Source of the DNA: Betaproteobacteria bacterium
Lineage (GTDB): Bacteria > Pseudomonadota > Gammaproteobacteria > Burkholderiales > Burkholderiaceae_C
Length of the DNA: 64,000 nucleotides
Direction of reading: 5' to 3'
Assembly (NCBI GenBank): GCA_016868355.1
Contig: VGHB01000002.1
Location: 62,001-126,000, forward strand
The notes under the pieces were generated by a model that searched no databases, was not told the DNA's origin, and saw only the letters and a program-made list of their open reading frames with translations. Both the position numbers and the translations under genes were made by a program. This document shows positions 1 through 8,283 of this stretch, one piece after another; positions within the stretch are counted from its first letter, which is position 1; the number at the start of each line of letters is the position of its first letter.

Positions 1-1975
1 GAAACAGGCTGCCCACCACGGGCAACGCGCCCAGGCCCGGCACGCGGTCCTCGCCGTCCACAAACTCTTCCTTGAGCAAGCCACCCAGCACAATGATTTG
101 GCCATCGTCGACCACCACTGAGGTTTCAATTGAGCTCTTGTCGGTGGTGGGCCCTGCCGAGGTGGTTGCCCCGGGCACCACGCTGGAGTTTTCCTGAAAT
201 ACCTGCATGCGCACCGTGCCGCCCTCGCCAATCTGGCTCTTGATGCGCAGGGTCAGGCCTACGTCGCGCCGCTCGATGGTTTGGAAGGGATTGACGGCTC
301 CGGTGCCGCCCAAGGTGTTGGTGAAGCTGCCGGTGACAAAGGGCACGTTCTGGCCAATGACGATCTTGGCCTCTTCGTTGTCCAGGGCGACCAGGGTTGG
401 CGTGGACAGCACATTGGCACCAGCTTGTGTTTCCAGAAAGCGCGCCAAGGAGGCCAGTGTGTAGACGCCGCCGGTCATGCGAATCAGACCCAGGTTCAGG
501 CCTGCGCCGGGGGGCGTGGCGATGGTGCCGCTGGCCGCGCCGAGCTGTAAGTTGATGATGTTGTTGCCACCCGCGCCAAAGTTGGTGCCGCCAACGACGA
601 TGTTACGGTCGCCCTTCTGGCCGACCACGCCCTGCCACTGGAGCCCAAACTCGGCGGCCTTGCTGGCATCGATCTTGACGATGAGCGACTCCACATAGAC
701 CTGCGCACGGCGCGAATCAAGCTGATCAATCACCGCACGGATCTGGCGGTACAGCGGCTCGGCTGCTGTGATGATCAGCGCATTGCTGGCAGGGTCGGCC
801 TGGATGAAGCCTCCGGTGGAGGGGGCCGCGCTGGGCTGAACCGGGCTGCTGGCCTGGGCACTGGCCGCACCACTGGTGGTGGCCGTGCCTGCACCCATAG
901 CCATGGGCGCCATCGCTGCGGGCGTGCTGCCCGCAGTTGGCAGTCCTGGGGCGCCGGAGTTGGCACCGGTGCCCTGTAAGCTGCCTGTGGCCGCAAAGGC
1001 CGCACGCAGCACCGTGGCCAACCGCGTTGCATCGGCATTCTTGAGGTACACGACCCATATGTTGCCGCGCGAGGCCGCGCCTTCCAGCGGCCGGTCCAGG
1101 GCCTTGATGGCCGATTTGATCTGTCCCATGCGCGCTGCATTGGGTGCCCGCACGATGAGGCTGTTGGTACGGGGGTCGGCCAACACCGATACCCCGCTGC
1201 TGCCGGGCGCCTGTGTGCTGCCGGGGGCTGAACCCGCGGCGCCTTCAGACATGCGCAACACGATGGCCGCTAAGTCGCTGGCCACTGCATGACGCACCGC
1301 AATCACCTCCAAGTCGGTGGCCGCGGGTTGGTCCAGCGCGGCCACGATGCGGGCGATGCGCTGCAGGTTGTCGGCGTAATCGGTGATGACCAGGCTGTTG
1401 TGCCCAGGGCTGACGTTGATGGTGTTGTTGGGGCTGATCAGTGGGCGCAGAACCCCCACCAGGTTGTTGGCCTGTTCGTGGTTGAGGCGAAAGATTTGGG
1501 TCACGATCTGGTCGCCGCGCCTGTCGCCCTCATCCACCAACACCGTTCCCGCCTGCAGCTTGGCTTCGGCCTCGGGCAGTATCTTGAGCAGACCGCCAGA
1601 TTCCACCATCGAGAACCCCGCCCCTCGCAGCGCCGACAGGAAGTTCAGGTAGGCCTCGAAGACCGGCACGGGCCGCTCCGCGTAAAGCGTCATCGGTGCC
1701 TTGACGCGGGGGTCCACCACGATGGGTCTGTTGATCATCACGCTGATGGCGCGTGCCACCGATTCGATTTCGGCGTTCACGAAGTTCAGGGTCACCGGCT
1801 CTTGCGTGCGAGCAGCCGCAGTCGCCGGTGCGCCAGCCCCTGTCGCTTTGCCGCTTGTTGCGGTTTGCGCGCCGATCGGACCCGCACGCAGCATCAGGCT
1901 GCAGGCCATTGGGATAACGGTCATGAACAGCCGCAGGTATCGCGGGTCAAATCTAGGATTGAACAGGCTACTCAT
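1..1975 (-). CDS. gspD: Type II secretion outer-membrane secretin GspD (3' end beyond window)
   Basis: GspD forms the outer-membrane channel of the type II secretion system. The gene enters from the left edge, so the C-terminal end is missing; about 658 residues are visible. The ATG at 1975 is followed by a signal-peptide-like stretch (hydrophobic residues about 15-37), an N0 domain beginning near LNFVNAEIESVARAI, then N1-N3 domains with the repeated pattern ending in SLVITDYADNLQRI and NALIITAAEPL. A Gly/Ala/Ser-rich insert lies in the N2/N3 region. The secretin core follows, with ...LSTPTLVALDNEEAKI and, close to the edge, RVPGLGALPVVGSLF, which is near the usual end of the core. It is the last visible gene of a minus-strand gsp operon, starting 10 bases after gspN. 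gspE and gspF are not seen and may lie further left. Confidence 0.95.
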   Translation of the reverse strand, partial: MSSLFNPRFDPRYLRLFMTVIPMACSLMLRAGPIGAQTATSGKATGAGAPATAAARTQEPVTLNFVNAEIESVARAISVMINRPIVVDPRVKAPMTLYAERPVPVFEAYLNFLSALRGAGFSMVESGGLLKILPEAEAKLQAGTVLVDEGDRRGDQIVTQIFRLNHEQANNLVGVLRPLISPNNTINVSPGHNSLVITDYADNLQRIARIVAALDQPAATDLEVIAVRHAVASDLAAIVLRMSEGAAGSAPGSTQAPGSSGVSVLADPRTNSLIVRAPNAARMGQIKSAIKALDRPLEGAASRGNIWVVYLKNADATRLATVLRAAFAATGSLQGTGANSGAPGLPTAGSTPAAMAPMAMGAGTATTSGAASAQASSPVQPSAAPSTGGFIQADPASNALIITAAEPLYRQIRAVIDQLDSRRAQVYVESLIVKIDASKAAEFGLQWQGVVGQKGDRNIVVGGTNFGAGGNNIINLQLGAASGTIATPPGAGLNLGLIRMTGGVYTLASLARFLETQAGANVLSTPTLVALDNEEAKIVIGQNVPFVTGSFTNTLGGTGAVNPFQTIERRDVGLTLRIKSQIGEGGTVRMQVFQENSSVVPGATTSAGPTTDKSSIETSVVVDDGQIIVLGGLLKEEFVDGEDRVPGLGALPVVGSLF

Positions 1976-1985
1976 GTTGTGTCCA

Positions 1986-2867
1986 TCATTGCGTTGCGGC
2001 GGGCGTTGGGCCTGGAAGCTCAGGCGAACCAAAGGCCATGAGCGAGCGCGGTCCGTCCCGACGCCCGATGATATTCAGGAGATTGGCCAGTGCTTCCTCA
2101 CGGCCAGCCAGGGCCGATGCCTGCCCTTGAAAAGCCACAGGCCCGCCGGGCGTCCATTGGCCGCGGCCTTCGAGTTGCAGCGCGCTGCCTGGCCGCGTGG
2201 ACAAACGGGCGTTTACCGTGGACCCACCCTCCAAGAGCAGCTCATAGTCGCCCAGAACGGGCAGGGTGGAGATGCGCGAGGCCACCTCGGTCAGCTGGAT
2301 GCGCAGCGCCAAATCCAGCTGGGCTGTGCGGTCGGGCACCGCTTCCCAACGCAGGCGTTCAAGCCGCAACTGCAAACGACCGCTGGGCTGAAGCGTGTTC
2401 CACGGGGCACCCAATCCGGCCAGCCATGCCGCCGGCAGCTGCGCTGTCACGGCTTGGCCGTCTTCCTTTGCGCGCATCTGCAGGGCCCAGGTGTTTCCAC
2501 TCCATTGAAGCCGCACCAGCGCGCCCTGGGCCAAGAGGACCGGGTGCTGCACCTGCATCTGCAGGCCCGGCCCACCGGGGCTGAACAGCGTCGGGCGCAA
2601 GGTCCACGACAGTTGGCCCGGCATCGCAAGGGCTGCACCGCTGCCAGGGCCCGCGCCCAAGGCCAAGCTGGCCTGCCCGTTCCACAGCGTGCCGCTGGCG
2701 TGAAGGGCTTGCACCCGCGTGTCGGTCCATCGCTGCAGCAGCAGCGCCATCCAGCTTGCTGGTGCGGCCCACACCGCGCCGCACAGGACACCAACAAGGG
2801 CACCCGCCCAGGCCGGGCGCAGCAGCGTTGGCGCGGGGTCGGATGCGCGGCGCGGGGGCTGGATCAT
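1986..2867 (-). CDS. gspN: Type II secretion protein GspN
   Basis: This is an inner-membrane protein of the GspN family, present in only some type II secretion systems and thought to assist assembly of the inner-membrane platform. The protein is about 293 residues. It has one N-terminal membrane segment (around LRPAWAGALVGVLCGAVWAA) and a beta-rich periplasmic remainder typical of the family. The ATG at 2867 overlaps the gspM stop by four bases (ATGA), which supports it over an upstream in-frame start at 2951. It sits between gspM and gspD. Sequence conservation in this family is low, so the call rests on position plus topology. Confidence 0.85.
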   Translation of the reverse strand: MIQPPRRASDPAPTLLRPAWAGALVGVLCGAVWAAPASWMALLLQRWTDTRVQALHASGTLWNGQASLALGAGPGSGAALAMPGQLSWTLRPTLFSPGGPGLQMQVQHPVLLAQGALVRLQWSGNTWALQMRAKEDGQAVTAQLPAAWLAGLGAPWNTLQPSGRLQLRLERLRWEAVPDRTAQLDLALRIQLTEVASRISTLPVLGDYELLLEGGSTVNARLSTRPGSALQLEGRGQWTPGGPVAFQGQASALAGREEALANLLNIIGRRDGPRSLMAFGSPELPGPTPAATQ

Positions 2868-3373
2868 TCGGCCGCCCATTCCAAACGGATGCGGCCTTGG
2901 AAGCCATCGGCTGCGGGCGTGAGCTCGGCCTGTGCCGGCAGCGCTCCCCACCGCACCCGAAGTGTTTTCAAACCCTGGCGCAGTTGTTCATCGCTGATGC
3001 CCTCTAGGCTGACCACCACTGCTGCTCCTTGGGCCTGCAGCCGAGCATTTCTGCCCAGCGCTGCCAGCACCAAGGCGCGGCTGGTATCGTCAACCACCCC
3101 GGGCTTGGGCCGGCCTGCATCGCCCTGCGCGGCGGCTGCGGCGACTGCAGCCCGAAGCGCTGAGGCCTGGCTGGCCAGCGTCTGCAGCCGCTCGGTGGTG
3201 GCTAGGGCTTGAGCCCGTTCAGCTGCAGCCGACTGCACCGTGAGCCAGGCTGGCCGAAACACCAGCGACCAGGCCACAAACAGACCCATTACCAGAGCTG
3301 CGGCCTGCAGGCCGACTCGCTCGCGTGGGCTGAGTCCTTGCCACGCGGTGCGCAAAGCGGGGATGAACTTCAC
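2864..3373 (-). CDS. gspM: Type II secretion inner-membrane platform protein GspM
   Basis: GspM is a bitopic inner-membrane protein that pairs with GspL in the platform that couples the cytoplasmic ATPase to the pseudopilus. The 169-residue product has a short cytoplasmic start (MKFIPALRTAWQGLSPRER), a single membrane helix at about residues 22-42, an Ala/Gln-rich coiled coil and a small ferredoxin-like periplasmic domain. The length is typical. It lies 21 bases after gspL and overlaps gspN by four bases. The SPRER motif just before the membrane helix is characteristic of GspM. Confidence 0.92.
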   Translation of the reverse strand: MKFIPALRTAWQGLSPRERVGLQAAALVMGLFVAWSLVFRPAWLTVQSAAAERAQALATTERLQTLASQASALRAAVAAAAAQGDAGRPKPGVVDDTSRALVLAALGRNARLQAQGAAVVVSLEGISDEQLRQGLKTLRVRWGALPAQAELTPAADGFQGRIRLEWAAE

Positions 3374-3394
3374 GCGGGATCCTTCTTCAGCGGC

Positions 3395-4633
3395 TCATGG
3401 CTGGGCCGCGCCTGGCTTGACCAAGCGCAACACCGAGCCTTCCAGTCGGGTCTTCCATCCCAAGGGGTCTGCCTGGTTTTGCAGGCGTTGCACCGCATCT
3501 TGGGGCCACTGGGGGGCCCGCAGGGTCAGGCCCCGCTCGTCCCAAGCGATGGAGCTCAGCGCGATGGGCTGCCCAGCCCACGCACTGGCCACCACATCCA
3601 GACCGGTCTCCAACTCGGTCGGCCCGGGCTCGCCGGCGGCCCGGCGCAGGGCTTGCAGTGCACGCTCGGCTTGCAGCACCGGGTCCACCACCACGCGAAT
3701 CTCGGGAAATGCCTCAAGCAGCATCTGAGCTTGGCGCAACTGCAGGGCCTGCAGCTCTCGTTGGGACTGCCACGCCTGCACATTCAAGCCCACAGCTTGC
3801 ACCAGCACCAGCGCAGCCAAGCCAGCGTGCAGTGCACGGTATCGACGGTCTTTGAAAGCCGCCCACGCCGCCAGCGCTGCGCGCAAGCCCTTTCGTTGGG
3901 GCAGCAGGTCAAATTGCAGCAAGTTGGTGCCCGCCTGGGCAGCAAGCAAGGCCCTGATGCCTGGATCCAGCAAACGCGCCTCGGCCTGGCTGTGTTCGGC
4001 GAGGAGCTGCGCGGCACCGGGCTCGCTGGTCCAATGCTGCACGGCCTGAACTTGTGCGCGTGCACCCGGCCAGCCCAGCGGCCACTGCACCACACCGAGC
4101 GGCCCGCTGAGCACGGCCAGCGCCTGACCATCTGCACCCAGGCGGGCATGTGCGCGCAACTTCGGGCCGGGTTCGCTCAGGCATACCAGCGCATCGGCCT
4201 GAATACCTTGCGCTTGCAAGTGGGCCAACTGGCCTTCAATCCAGGGCTTGTGAATCGCAGCCACCCAGGTTGGGCCGTCTTGCTGCAAACCGTGCTGCCA
4301 AACCGCCAGATGGGTCGAAGCCGGGTCCTCCAGCAGCTGCTCTTCCAGGGCGCCGCGCAGGGCTTCCTTCAGGCGCTTGGCTGAGGGTGGGGGCAGTGTG
4401 GCCGATAACCACGAGACATCTTCATCCTGCAGCACCAGCACCACCCGGTCGGCTCTGGGCAGCTCAGTGGCCGCGGCGCGGCCCTGACGGTCCACCGCTT
4501 GGCCCTGGCGGCTGTACACGAAGCTCCATTGCAGGGCGGGCTCGACCGCTGCGGCCAAGCGGGTGGCCGCAGCCGGCGGCCCCAAGATGGGGGCGCGGCC
4601 GCGAACCGGCAGGAAGATCGCGAGCAAGCTCAT
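3395..4633 (-). CDS. gspL: Type II secretion platform protein GspL
   Basis: GspL bridges the GspE ATPase and the inner-membrane platform. The 412-residue protein has an actin-like cytoplasmic domain (residues about 1-240), including the pattern LPRADRVVLVLQDEDVSW. A single membrane helix follows near residues 268-284 (ALHAGLAALVLVQAVGLNV), then a coiled coil and a periplasmic ferredoxin-like domain. The ATG at 4633 overlaps the gspK stop by four bases. Order and topology match the gspK-gspL-gspM part of standard gsp operons. Confidence 0.93.
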   Translation of the reverse strand: MSLLAIFLPVRGRAPILGPPAAATRLAAAVEPALQWSFVYSRQGQAVDRQGRAAATELPRADRVVLVLQDEDVSWLSATLPPPSAKRLKEALRGALEEQLLEDPASTHLAVWQHGLQQDGPTWVAAIHKPWIEGQLAHLQAQGIQADALVCLSEPGPKLRAHARLGADGQALAVLSGPLGVVQWPLGWPGARAQVQAVQHWTSEPGAAQLLAEHSQAEARLLDPGIRALLAAQAGTNLLQFDLLPQRKGLRAALAAWAAFKDRRYRALHAGLAALVLVQAVGLNVQAWQSQRELQALQLRQAQMLLEAFPEIRVVVDPVLQAERALQALRRAAGEPGPTELETGLDVVASAWAGQPIALSSIAWDERGLTLRAPQWPQDAVQRLQNQADPLGWKTRLEGSVLRLVKPGAAQP

Positions 4634-5628
4634 GGGCTTTGAAGGCTAACAGGGTTTGAACGGGATAGGCCGGTGACCAAACGCTCTCGACTGATCACCA
4701 CCATGTCGAGCTGGCGCCGTTCGACCAGAATCCGTTCCTCGAAAAACCGTTGGTCCAGCCTCAGCCGGCCCTGCAACTCAAAGAAGTTCGACTGCACCGA
4801 CAGGCCAGCGGCGCGACTGCCACTTTCGCTGGGCGGCATCATGGCCAGCACCGTCTCGGTCGATTTGAACGGAGCTGTGCTGCGGGCTTGCACGATGCGT
4901 TGTGCCAGTCCGCTGTCAACACCCTCCACTGCAACGGCCAACAACTGGGCGGTGGCGGTGTTCACATTTAGGGGCGTGGCCACAGGCAGCAGCGTCAGCC
5001 AAGGCCGCAGCCGCTCGACATCCTGGGCTGCCACCCCCCACCACGACAGATCGCTCAGGCGCTCGGGCCTGAGCATCGCTGCAGCCACACCGCTTCGGGC
5101 CTCAACTTCCTTGGGTATCCAGCTGCGCTGCACGCCCTGGGTGATCAGGGTGGCCACCTGGGGCGCCACTTCTGCGGCCACGCACACGCGTTCTAGGGTG
5201 CGCAGGGCCGGGGCTGACAGCGCGCCATTGACCACCAGGTTGCGCAGGTTGAAACGCGATTGGGCATCGGTGATCGTGCCGGATACAAAGGCTTGCAGCG
5301 CTGGGTTGTCCTCTAAGTCCTCTCGCCCTTCGGCCAAGAAGGTGGACAAGCGCGCCTCCTGCAGGGGCAGTGCCCAGGGTTCGCCCAAGTGGTCGATCTG
5401 GCTGCCTCGGCTGTCCTCGCGCAGGATCAAGCGACCCCAGTCGAGCGCGCCCAAGAGCACCCAGCGCGCTTGCAGCTGGGCGCGCTGTGCTGACTCGGCC
5501 TGAACCGAACGCCACTGCTGCCAGACCATCGAGCCGGCCAAGGTGGCGATCACGGTGACCACCACCAGCGCCAACAGCAGGGCTGCGCCCCGCTGGCGGT
5601 GCGGGTTCGGAAGGGGCTGCTGCATCAC
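4630..5628 (-). CDS. gspK: Type II secretion minor pseudopilin GspK
   Basis: GspK caps the tip of the pseudopilus together with GspI and GspJ. The 332-residue product starts with a prepilin leader ending in RQRG, followed by AALLLALVVVTVIATLAG. As usual for GspK, the glutamate at position +5 of the mature protein is absent. The large globular domain contains the SAM-like/helical insert around PLNVNTATAQLLAVAV. It overlaps gspJ and gspL by four bases each, consistent with translational coupling. Confidence 0.95.
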   Translation of the reverse strand: MMQQPLPNPHRQRGAALLLALVVVTVIATLAGSMVWQQWRSVQAESAQRAQLQARWVLLGALDWGRLILREDSRGSQIDHLGEPWALPLQEARLSTFLAEGREDLEDNPALQAFVSGTITDAQSRFNLRNLVVNGALSAPALRTLERVCVAAEVAPQVATLITQGVQRSWIPKEVEARSGVAAAMLRPERLSDLSWWGVAAQDVERLRPWLTLLPVATPLNVNTATAQLLAVAVEGVDSGLAQRIVQARSTAPFKSTETVLAMMPPSESGSRAAGLSVQSNFFELQGRLRLDQRFFEERILVERRQLDMVVISRERLVTGLSRSNPVSLQSP

Positions 5629-6302
5629 GGTTGGCCCCCGGGCAGCAGCACATCGCGCCGCAGCGTGCCGAGCGCCGATTCACCTTGCAGACTCAGGACC
5701 AGGCGCACGGCCTGCGGCAGGCGTTCACGGCCCGGCACGGTGGGCGTGCCGGCCTGTCCCGGGGGCTGGCCCGGGCTGGGTGTTGCAAGGTCGCCGCTGG
5801 ACTGGGCGTTGGACCAGGCGTTGCCTCGAAAGAAGTACAGCTGCCACGATTCAACCCCCTGAGCCAGGGTGATGTGACCGGGCTCGCGACCCAAGAGCTG
5901 TGGGGCCTGCGCCCAGGCTTGGGCCAAATCGGCTTCCAGTGCCGTTGGTCGATCGGCCCAACGCAGCCAACGGCCGTCGCGCAAGGACCACACCACCAGT
6001 TGTACGCCCTCGGGTGAACGCCGCAGCAGGCGCAGCCTTGCGCCATCGAAATGAACCGCTGGTAGCGGTGCATCGTTCAACAGGCCCTGCAGGTCTTGTT
6101 CCCATTGGGCCATTGCGGTGCCCAGCACCACCAGGCGCTGCGATTGCTGATCCATGGCCTGTCGGGTGCGCACCATCGCATCCACCGCCTGCCATGAAAG
6201 GCCCGCCAGGATCGACATCACCACCAAGGCCACCAACACCTCGATCAAGGTGAAGCCCTGAGCGGGCAATGACCGGCGTATCGGGGGCCGCACCATGATC
6301 AA
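5625..6302 (-). CDS. gspJ: Type II secretion minor pseudopilin GspJ
   Basis: GspJ is a tip pseudopilin. The class III leader ends at Gly16, followed by FTLIEVLVALVVMSILAGLSW with the conserved Glu (E5) that guides pilus assembly and leader cleavage by the prepilin peptidase. The globular part carries the family pattern around WEQDLQGLLNDAPLP and LQLYFFRG. The length of 225 residues is normal. The ATG at 6302 overlaps the gspI stop (ATGA). A second ATG two codons later is possible. Confidence 0.95.
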   Translation of the reverse strand: MIMVRPPIRRSLPAQGFTLIEVLVALVVMSILAGLSWQAVDAMVRTRQAMDQQSQRLVVLGTAMAQWEQDLQGLLNDAPLPAVHFDGARLRLLRRSPEGVQLVVWSLRDGRWLRWADRPTALEADLAQAWAQAPQLLGREPGHITLAQGVESWQLYFFRGNAWSNAQSSGDLATPSPGQPPGQAGTPTVPGRERLPQAVRLVLSLQGESALGTLRRDVLLPGGQP

Positions 6303-6676
6303 AACCGCGACAGCACCGTGGAGACGGTCAAGAGCCCGTAGCCATCTTCACTGAAGATTTGCACGTCCACGCGTCGGAAGTTGGGATTGGGCGTGTTCTG
6401 GGTGCGCGTTTGACCACGATACCGAACACCGAGCTGTTCACAGCCAAACTCGGCTTGGCCTGTACCAGGAAAAGCGCGGCTGAGCTTGAGCTCAGTGAGG
6501 TGGTTGTCGGCACACCACTGCGCGGCGCTCAGCTGGGTCTGCCGTTGCGCGTTGAGCACCAGCGCGCCAGCGGCCTTCAGGCCCGCACCCAAGGTGAGGG
6601 CCAGAATGGCCAGGGCGACCAAGACCTCGATCAGGGTGAAGCCCTTGGGGTGTAGCGCGCGCGCGCGTGAGCTCAT
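6299..6676 (-). CDS. gspI: Type II secretion minor pseudopilin GspI
   Basis: GspI is the minor pseudopilin that nucleates the tip complex with GspJ and GspK. The 125-residue product begins MSSRARALHPKG, then FTLIEVLVALAILALTLGAG, with cleavage after Gly12 and E5 present. The mid-region CADNHLTELKLSRAFPGTG is typical of GspI. An upstream in-frame start at 6850 is rejected because it would run through gspH and add 58 residues before the leader. The ATG at 6676 overlaps the gspH stop by four bases. Confidence 0.95.
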   Translation of the reverse strand: MSSRARALHPKGFTLIEVLVALAILALTLGAGLKAAGALVLNAQRQTQLSAAQWCADNHLTELKLSRAFPGTGQAEFGCEQLGVRYRGQTRTQNTPNPNFRRVDVQIFSEDGYGLLTVSTVLSRF

Positions 6677-7305
6677 CGAGCCTCTTCTATACGGAAAGGC
6701 CCCAAGCCGTCGGTGGCCAGTACCCGTTGTTGTTGACCCAACTGCAAGCGCAGGCGCTGCGGTGGGATCAGCGGCTCTGGCCCCAACACCAAGCGTGGCG
6801 CACCGATGACCTCGGCTTGCACACCCGGATGCAGCCACTGCGTAGGCCAAGCCTGCACCGATGGTGCATCCGTACCGGGGCGGGTCGCACCGCTCATCAC
6901 GGCCATGGGCGGATCGAATTGAAAGCCGGGACTGTGTGTGGACAGGCTTGACTGTGCTGGCGTAGGTGCGGTTCCGCCGCCACTGGGGCCAGCCGTCTGC
7001 GCCGCTTGGAGGGCGGGCAGGGGGCGCCAGGTCAGTGCCTGTCCGCTGATGCGCGACTCCAGGCGAGCGGCATCCAGCAAAGCGGCCAGGCGCGCGGCCT
7101 CTTGCTCCAGTTGTTGGCCCGCAGGGTCGCGCAGGGCCAAGATGGTCAGGCCGCTGGCCACGGCGATCACCGCTATCACGATCAGCAGTTCCAAAAGTGT
7201 GAAGCCTGCCTGCCGGACGCGGCCGGGGCCGCTGCGGTGGGCCAGACCGCAGGCCATACCTGCCAGGCCGTTGCCCTGGCTACTGCCAGGATCCGATGTC
7301 TGCAT
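6673..7305 (-). CDS. gspH: Type II secretion minor pseudopilin GspH
   Basis: GspH is a minor pseudopilin linking the tip complex to the GspG shaft. A long basic leader ends at about Gly34, followed by FTLLELLIVIAVIAVASGLTIL with E5. The body is about 210 residues and contains a low-complexity Gly/Thr/Pro/Ser stretch near the middle, longer than in many homologues. The chosen ATG at 7305 overlaps the end of gspG by 26 bases; a further upstream in-frame start at 7362 would overlap more and is less likely. Confidence 0.9.
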   Translation of the reverse strand: MQTSDPGSSQGNGLAGMACGLAHRSGPGRVRQAGFTLLELLIVIAVIAVASGLTILALRDPAGQQLEQEAARLAALLDAARLESRISGQALTWRPLPALQAAQTAGPSGGGTAPTPAQSSLSTHSPGFQFDPPMAVMSGATRPGTDAPSVQAWPTQWLHPGVQAEVIGAPRLVLGPEPLIPPQRLRLQLGQQQRVLATDGLGPFRIEEAR

Positions 7306-7753
7306 CACGCCCTGAGCCGCCGGCTTTGCCGTCGGCACCCCAACTGAAGACGTCAACTTCACCCTTCAAGCCGGGGTTGAGGAACTGATAGGGCTGGCCC
7401 CAAGGATCTTGAGGCAGCTTGTCGAGATAAGGCTTCCAGTTCAGCGCCGGCGGGCCCGCCGTGGGCTTGGCCACCAAGGCTTGCAGGCCTTGCTCGGTGC
7501 TGGGGTAGCGCAGGTTGTCCAGCTTGTACAGCTTGAGCGCCTGCGTGAGGTTGGACACGTCGGTGCGTGCGGCGGTCACTCGGGCATCGTCGGCGCGGTC
7601 CAGCACATTGGGCACCACAAGAGCCGCCAGCACGCCGATGATGACCAACACCACCATCAGTTCGATCAGGGTGAAGCCTGATTGGCGGCGCCGCGATATG
7701 GCCGTTGACGCCGGTTGCTCGGTGCAGGGGGTGGGGGCTGCTGGTGGGTGCAT
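7280..7753 (-). CDS. gspG: Type II secretion major pseudopilin GspG
   Basis: GspG polymerises into the pseudopilus that pushes substrates through the GspD secretin. The 157-residue product has a 26-residue leader ending in QSG, followed by FTLIELMVVLVIIGVLAALVV with E5 at residue 31. The C-terminal pattern (PSTEQGLQALVAKP, KLPQDPWGQPYQF, FSWGADG) is the conserved calcium-binding T2SG domain. It is the first gene of the minus-strand gsp operon and starts 62 bases from the divergent gspC, so the operon promoter should lie in that short gap. Confidence 0.97.
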   Translation of the reverse strand: MHPPAAPTPCTEQPASTAISRRRQSGFTLIELMVVLVIIGVLAALVVPNVLDRADDARVTAARTDVSNLTQALKLYKLDNLRYPSTEQGLQALVAKPTAGPPALNWKPYLDKLPQDPWGQPYQFLNPGLKGEVDVFSWGADGKAGGSGRDADIGSWQ

Positions 7754-7815
7754 AGGGGTCGTCAGGCTAGGCCTTCAGCGGTCAGTGAGCTGCTCGCGCC
7801 TATGATACGCAGGCC

Positions 7816-8283
7816 ATGGGGATCAAATTTATGACATTCGCGTTGTGGCTGGCGGTGGGCGCCAGCGCCGTGGCTTGGCTCATGCCCTGGTTGGGGCCTC
7901 GCCCCCAGTCGGACACCCGTGGCGCCACGGCGGTGCCGGCGCAGCCGACGGTGGCGCCGGCGCGATGGTCAGTCCTGGGCAACTCTGTGGCGGCGTCGGC
8001 CGATGCAGCCACTGCGACGGTGCAGGAATCTCGAATACGGTTGGTGGGCGTGGCTGGCCCGGTTCGGGCTTCCGGCCAAGGTGTCGCCCTGTTGTCGCTA
8101 GATGGCCAAGCGGCCCGCGCCTTTCGGCCGGGCGACCCGGTCGATGGCTCACGGGTGGTGCTGGAAGTGACCGGGCATGCGGTGACGATCGGCCCGCCAG
8201 GCGGCCCACCGAGCGTCAGCCTGCAGGCCCCCTTGCTGCCGCCACCGGCCACCGGGCGGCCTGCAGGCGCGCCGCCGCCCTAG
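7816..8283 (+). CDS. gspC: Type II secretion protein GspC (short, PDZ-less)
   Basis: GspC connects the inner-membrane platform to the N0 domain of the GspD secretin. The 155-residue product has an N-terminal membrane anchor (residues about 5-26, FALWLAVGASAVAWLMPWLG), a variable linker, and a homology-region domain visible as IRLVGVAGPVRASGQGVALLSLDGQAARAFRPGDPVDG. A Pro-rich tail takes the place of a PDZ or coiled-coil domain. It is transcribed divergently from the rest of the cluster. A TATGAT -10-like box lies at 7801-7806, only nine bases before the ATG, and no strong Shine-Dalgarno sequence is visible. Its stop overlaps the ilvA stop tail to tail in the shared bases CTAG. Confidence 0.85.
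   Translation: MGIKFMTFALWLAVGASAVAWLMPWLGPRPQSDTRGATAVPAQPTVAPARWSVLGNSVAASADAATATVQESRIRLVGVAGPVRASGQGVALLSLDGQAARAFRPGDPVDGSRVVLEVTGHAVTIGPPGGPPSVSLQAPLLPPPATGRPAGAPPP

Noticed and set aside
1289-3212. Long plus-strand frames across gspD, gspN and gspM
   Set aside because: The minus-strand gsp genes explain the whole stretch with signal peptides, membrane helices and four-base overlaps; the plus frames have none.
4630-5628. GspK read as a defective pseudopilin because Glu5 is missing
   Set aside because: Absence of Glu5 is the normal state for GspK, which caps the pseudopilus tip.
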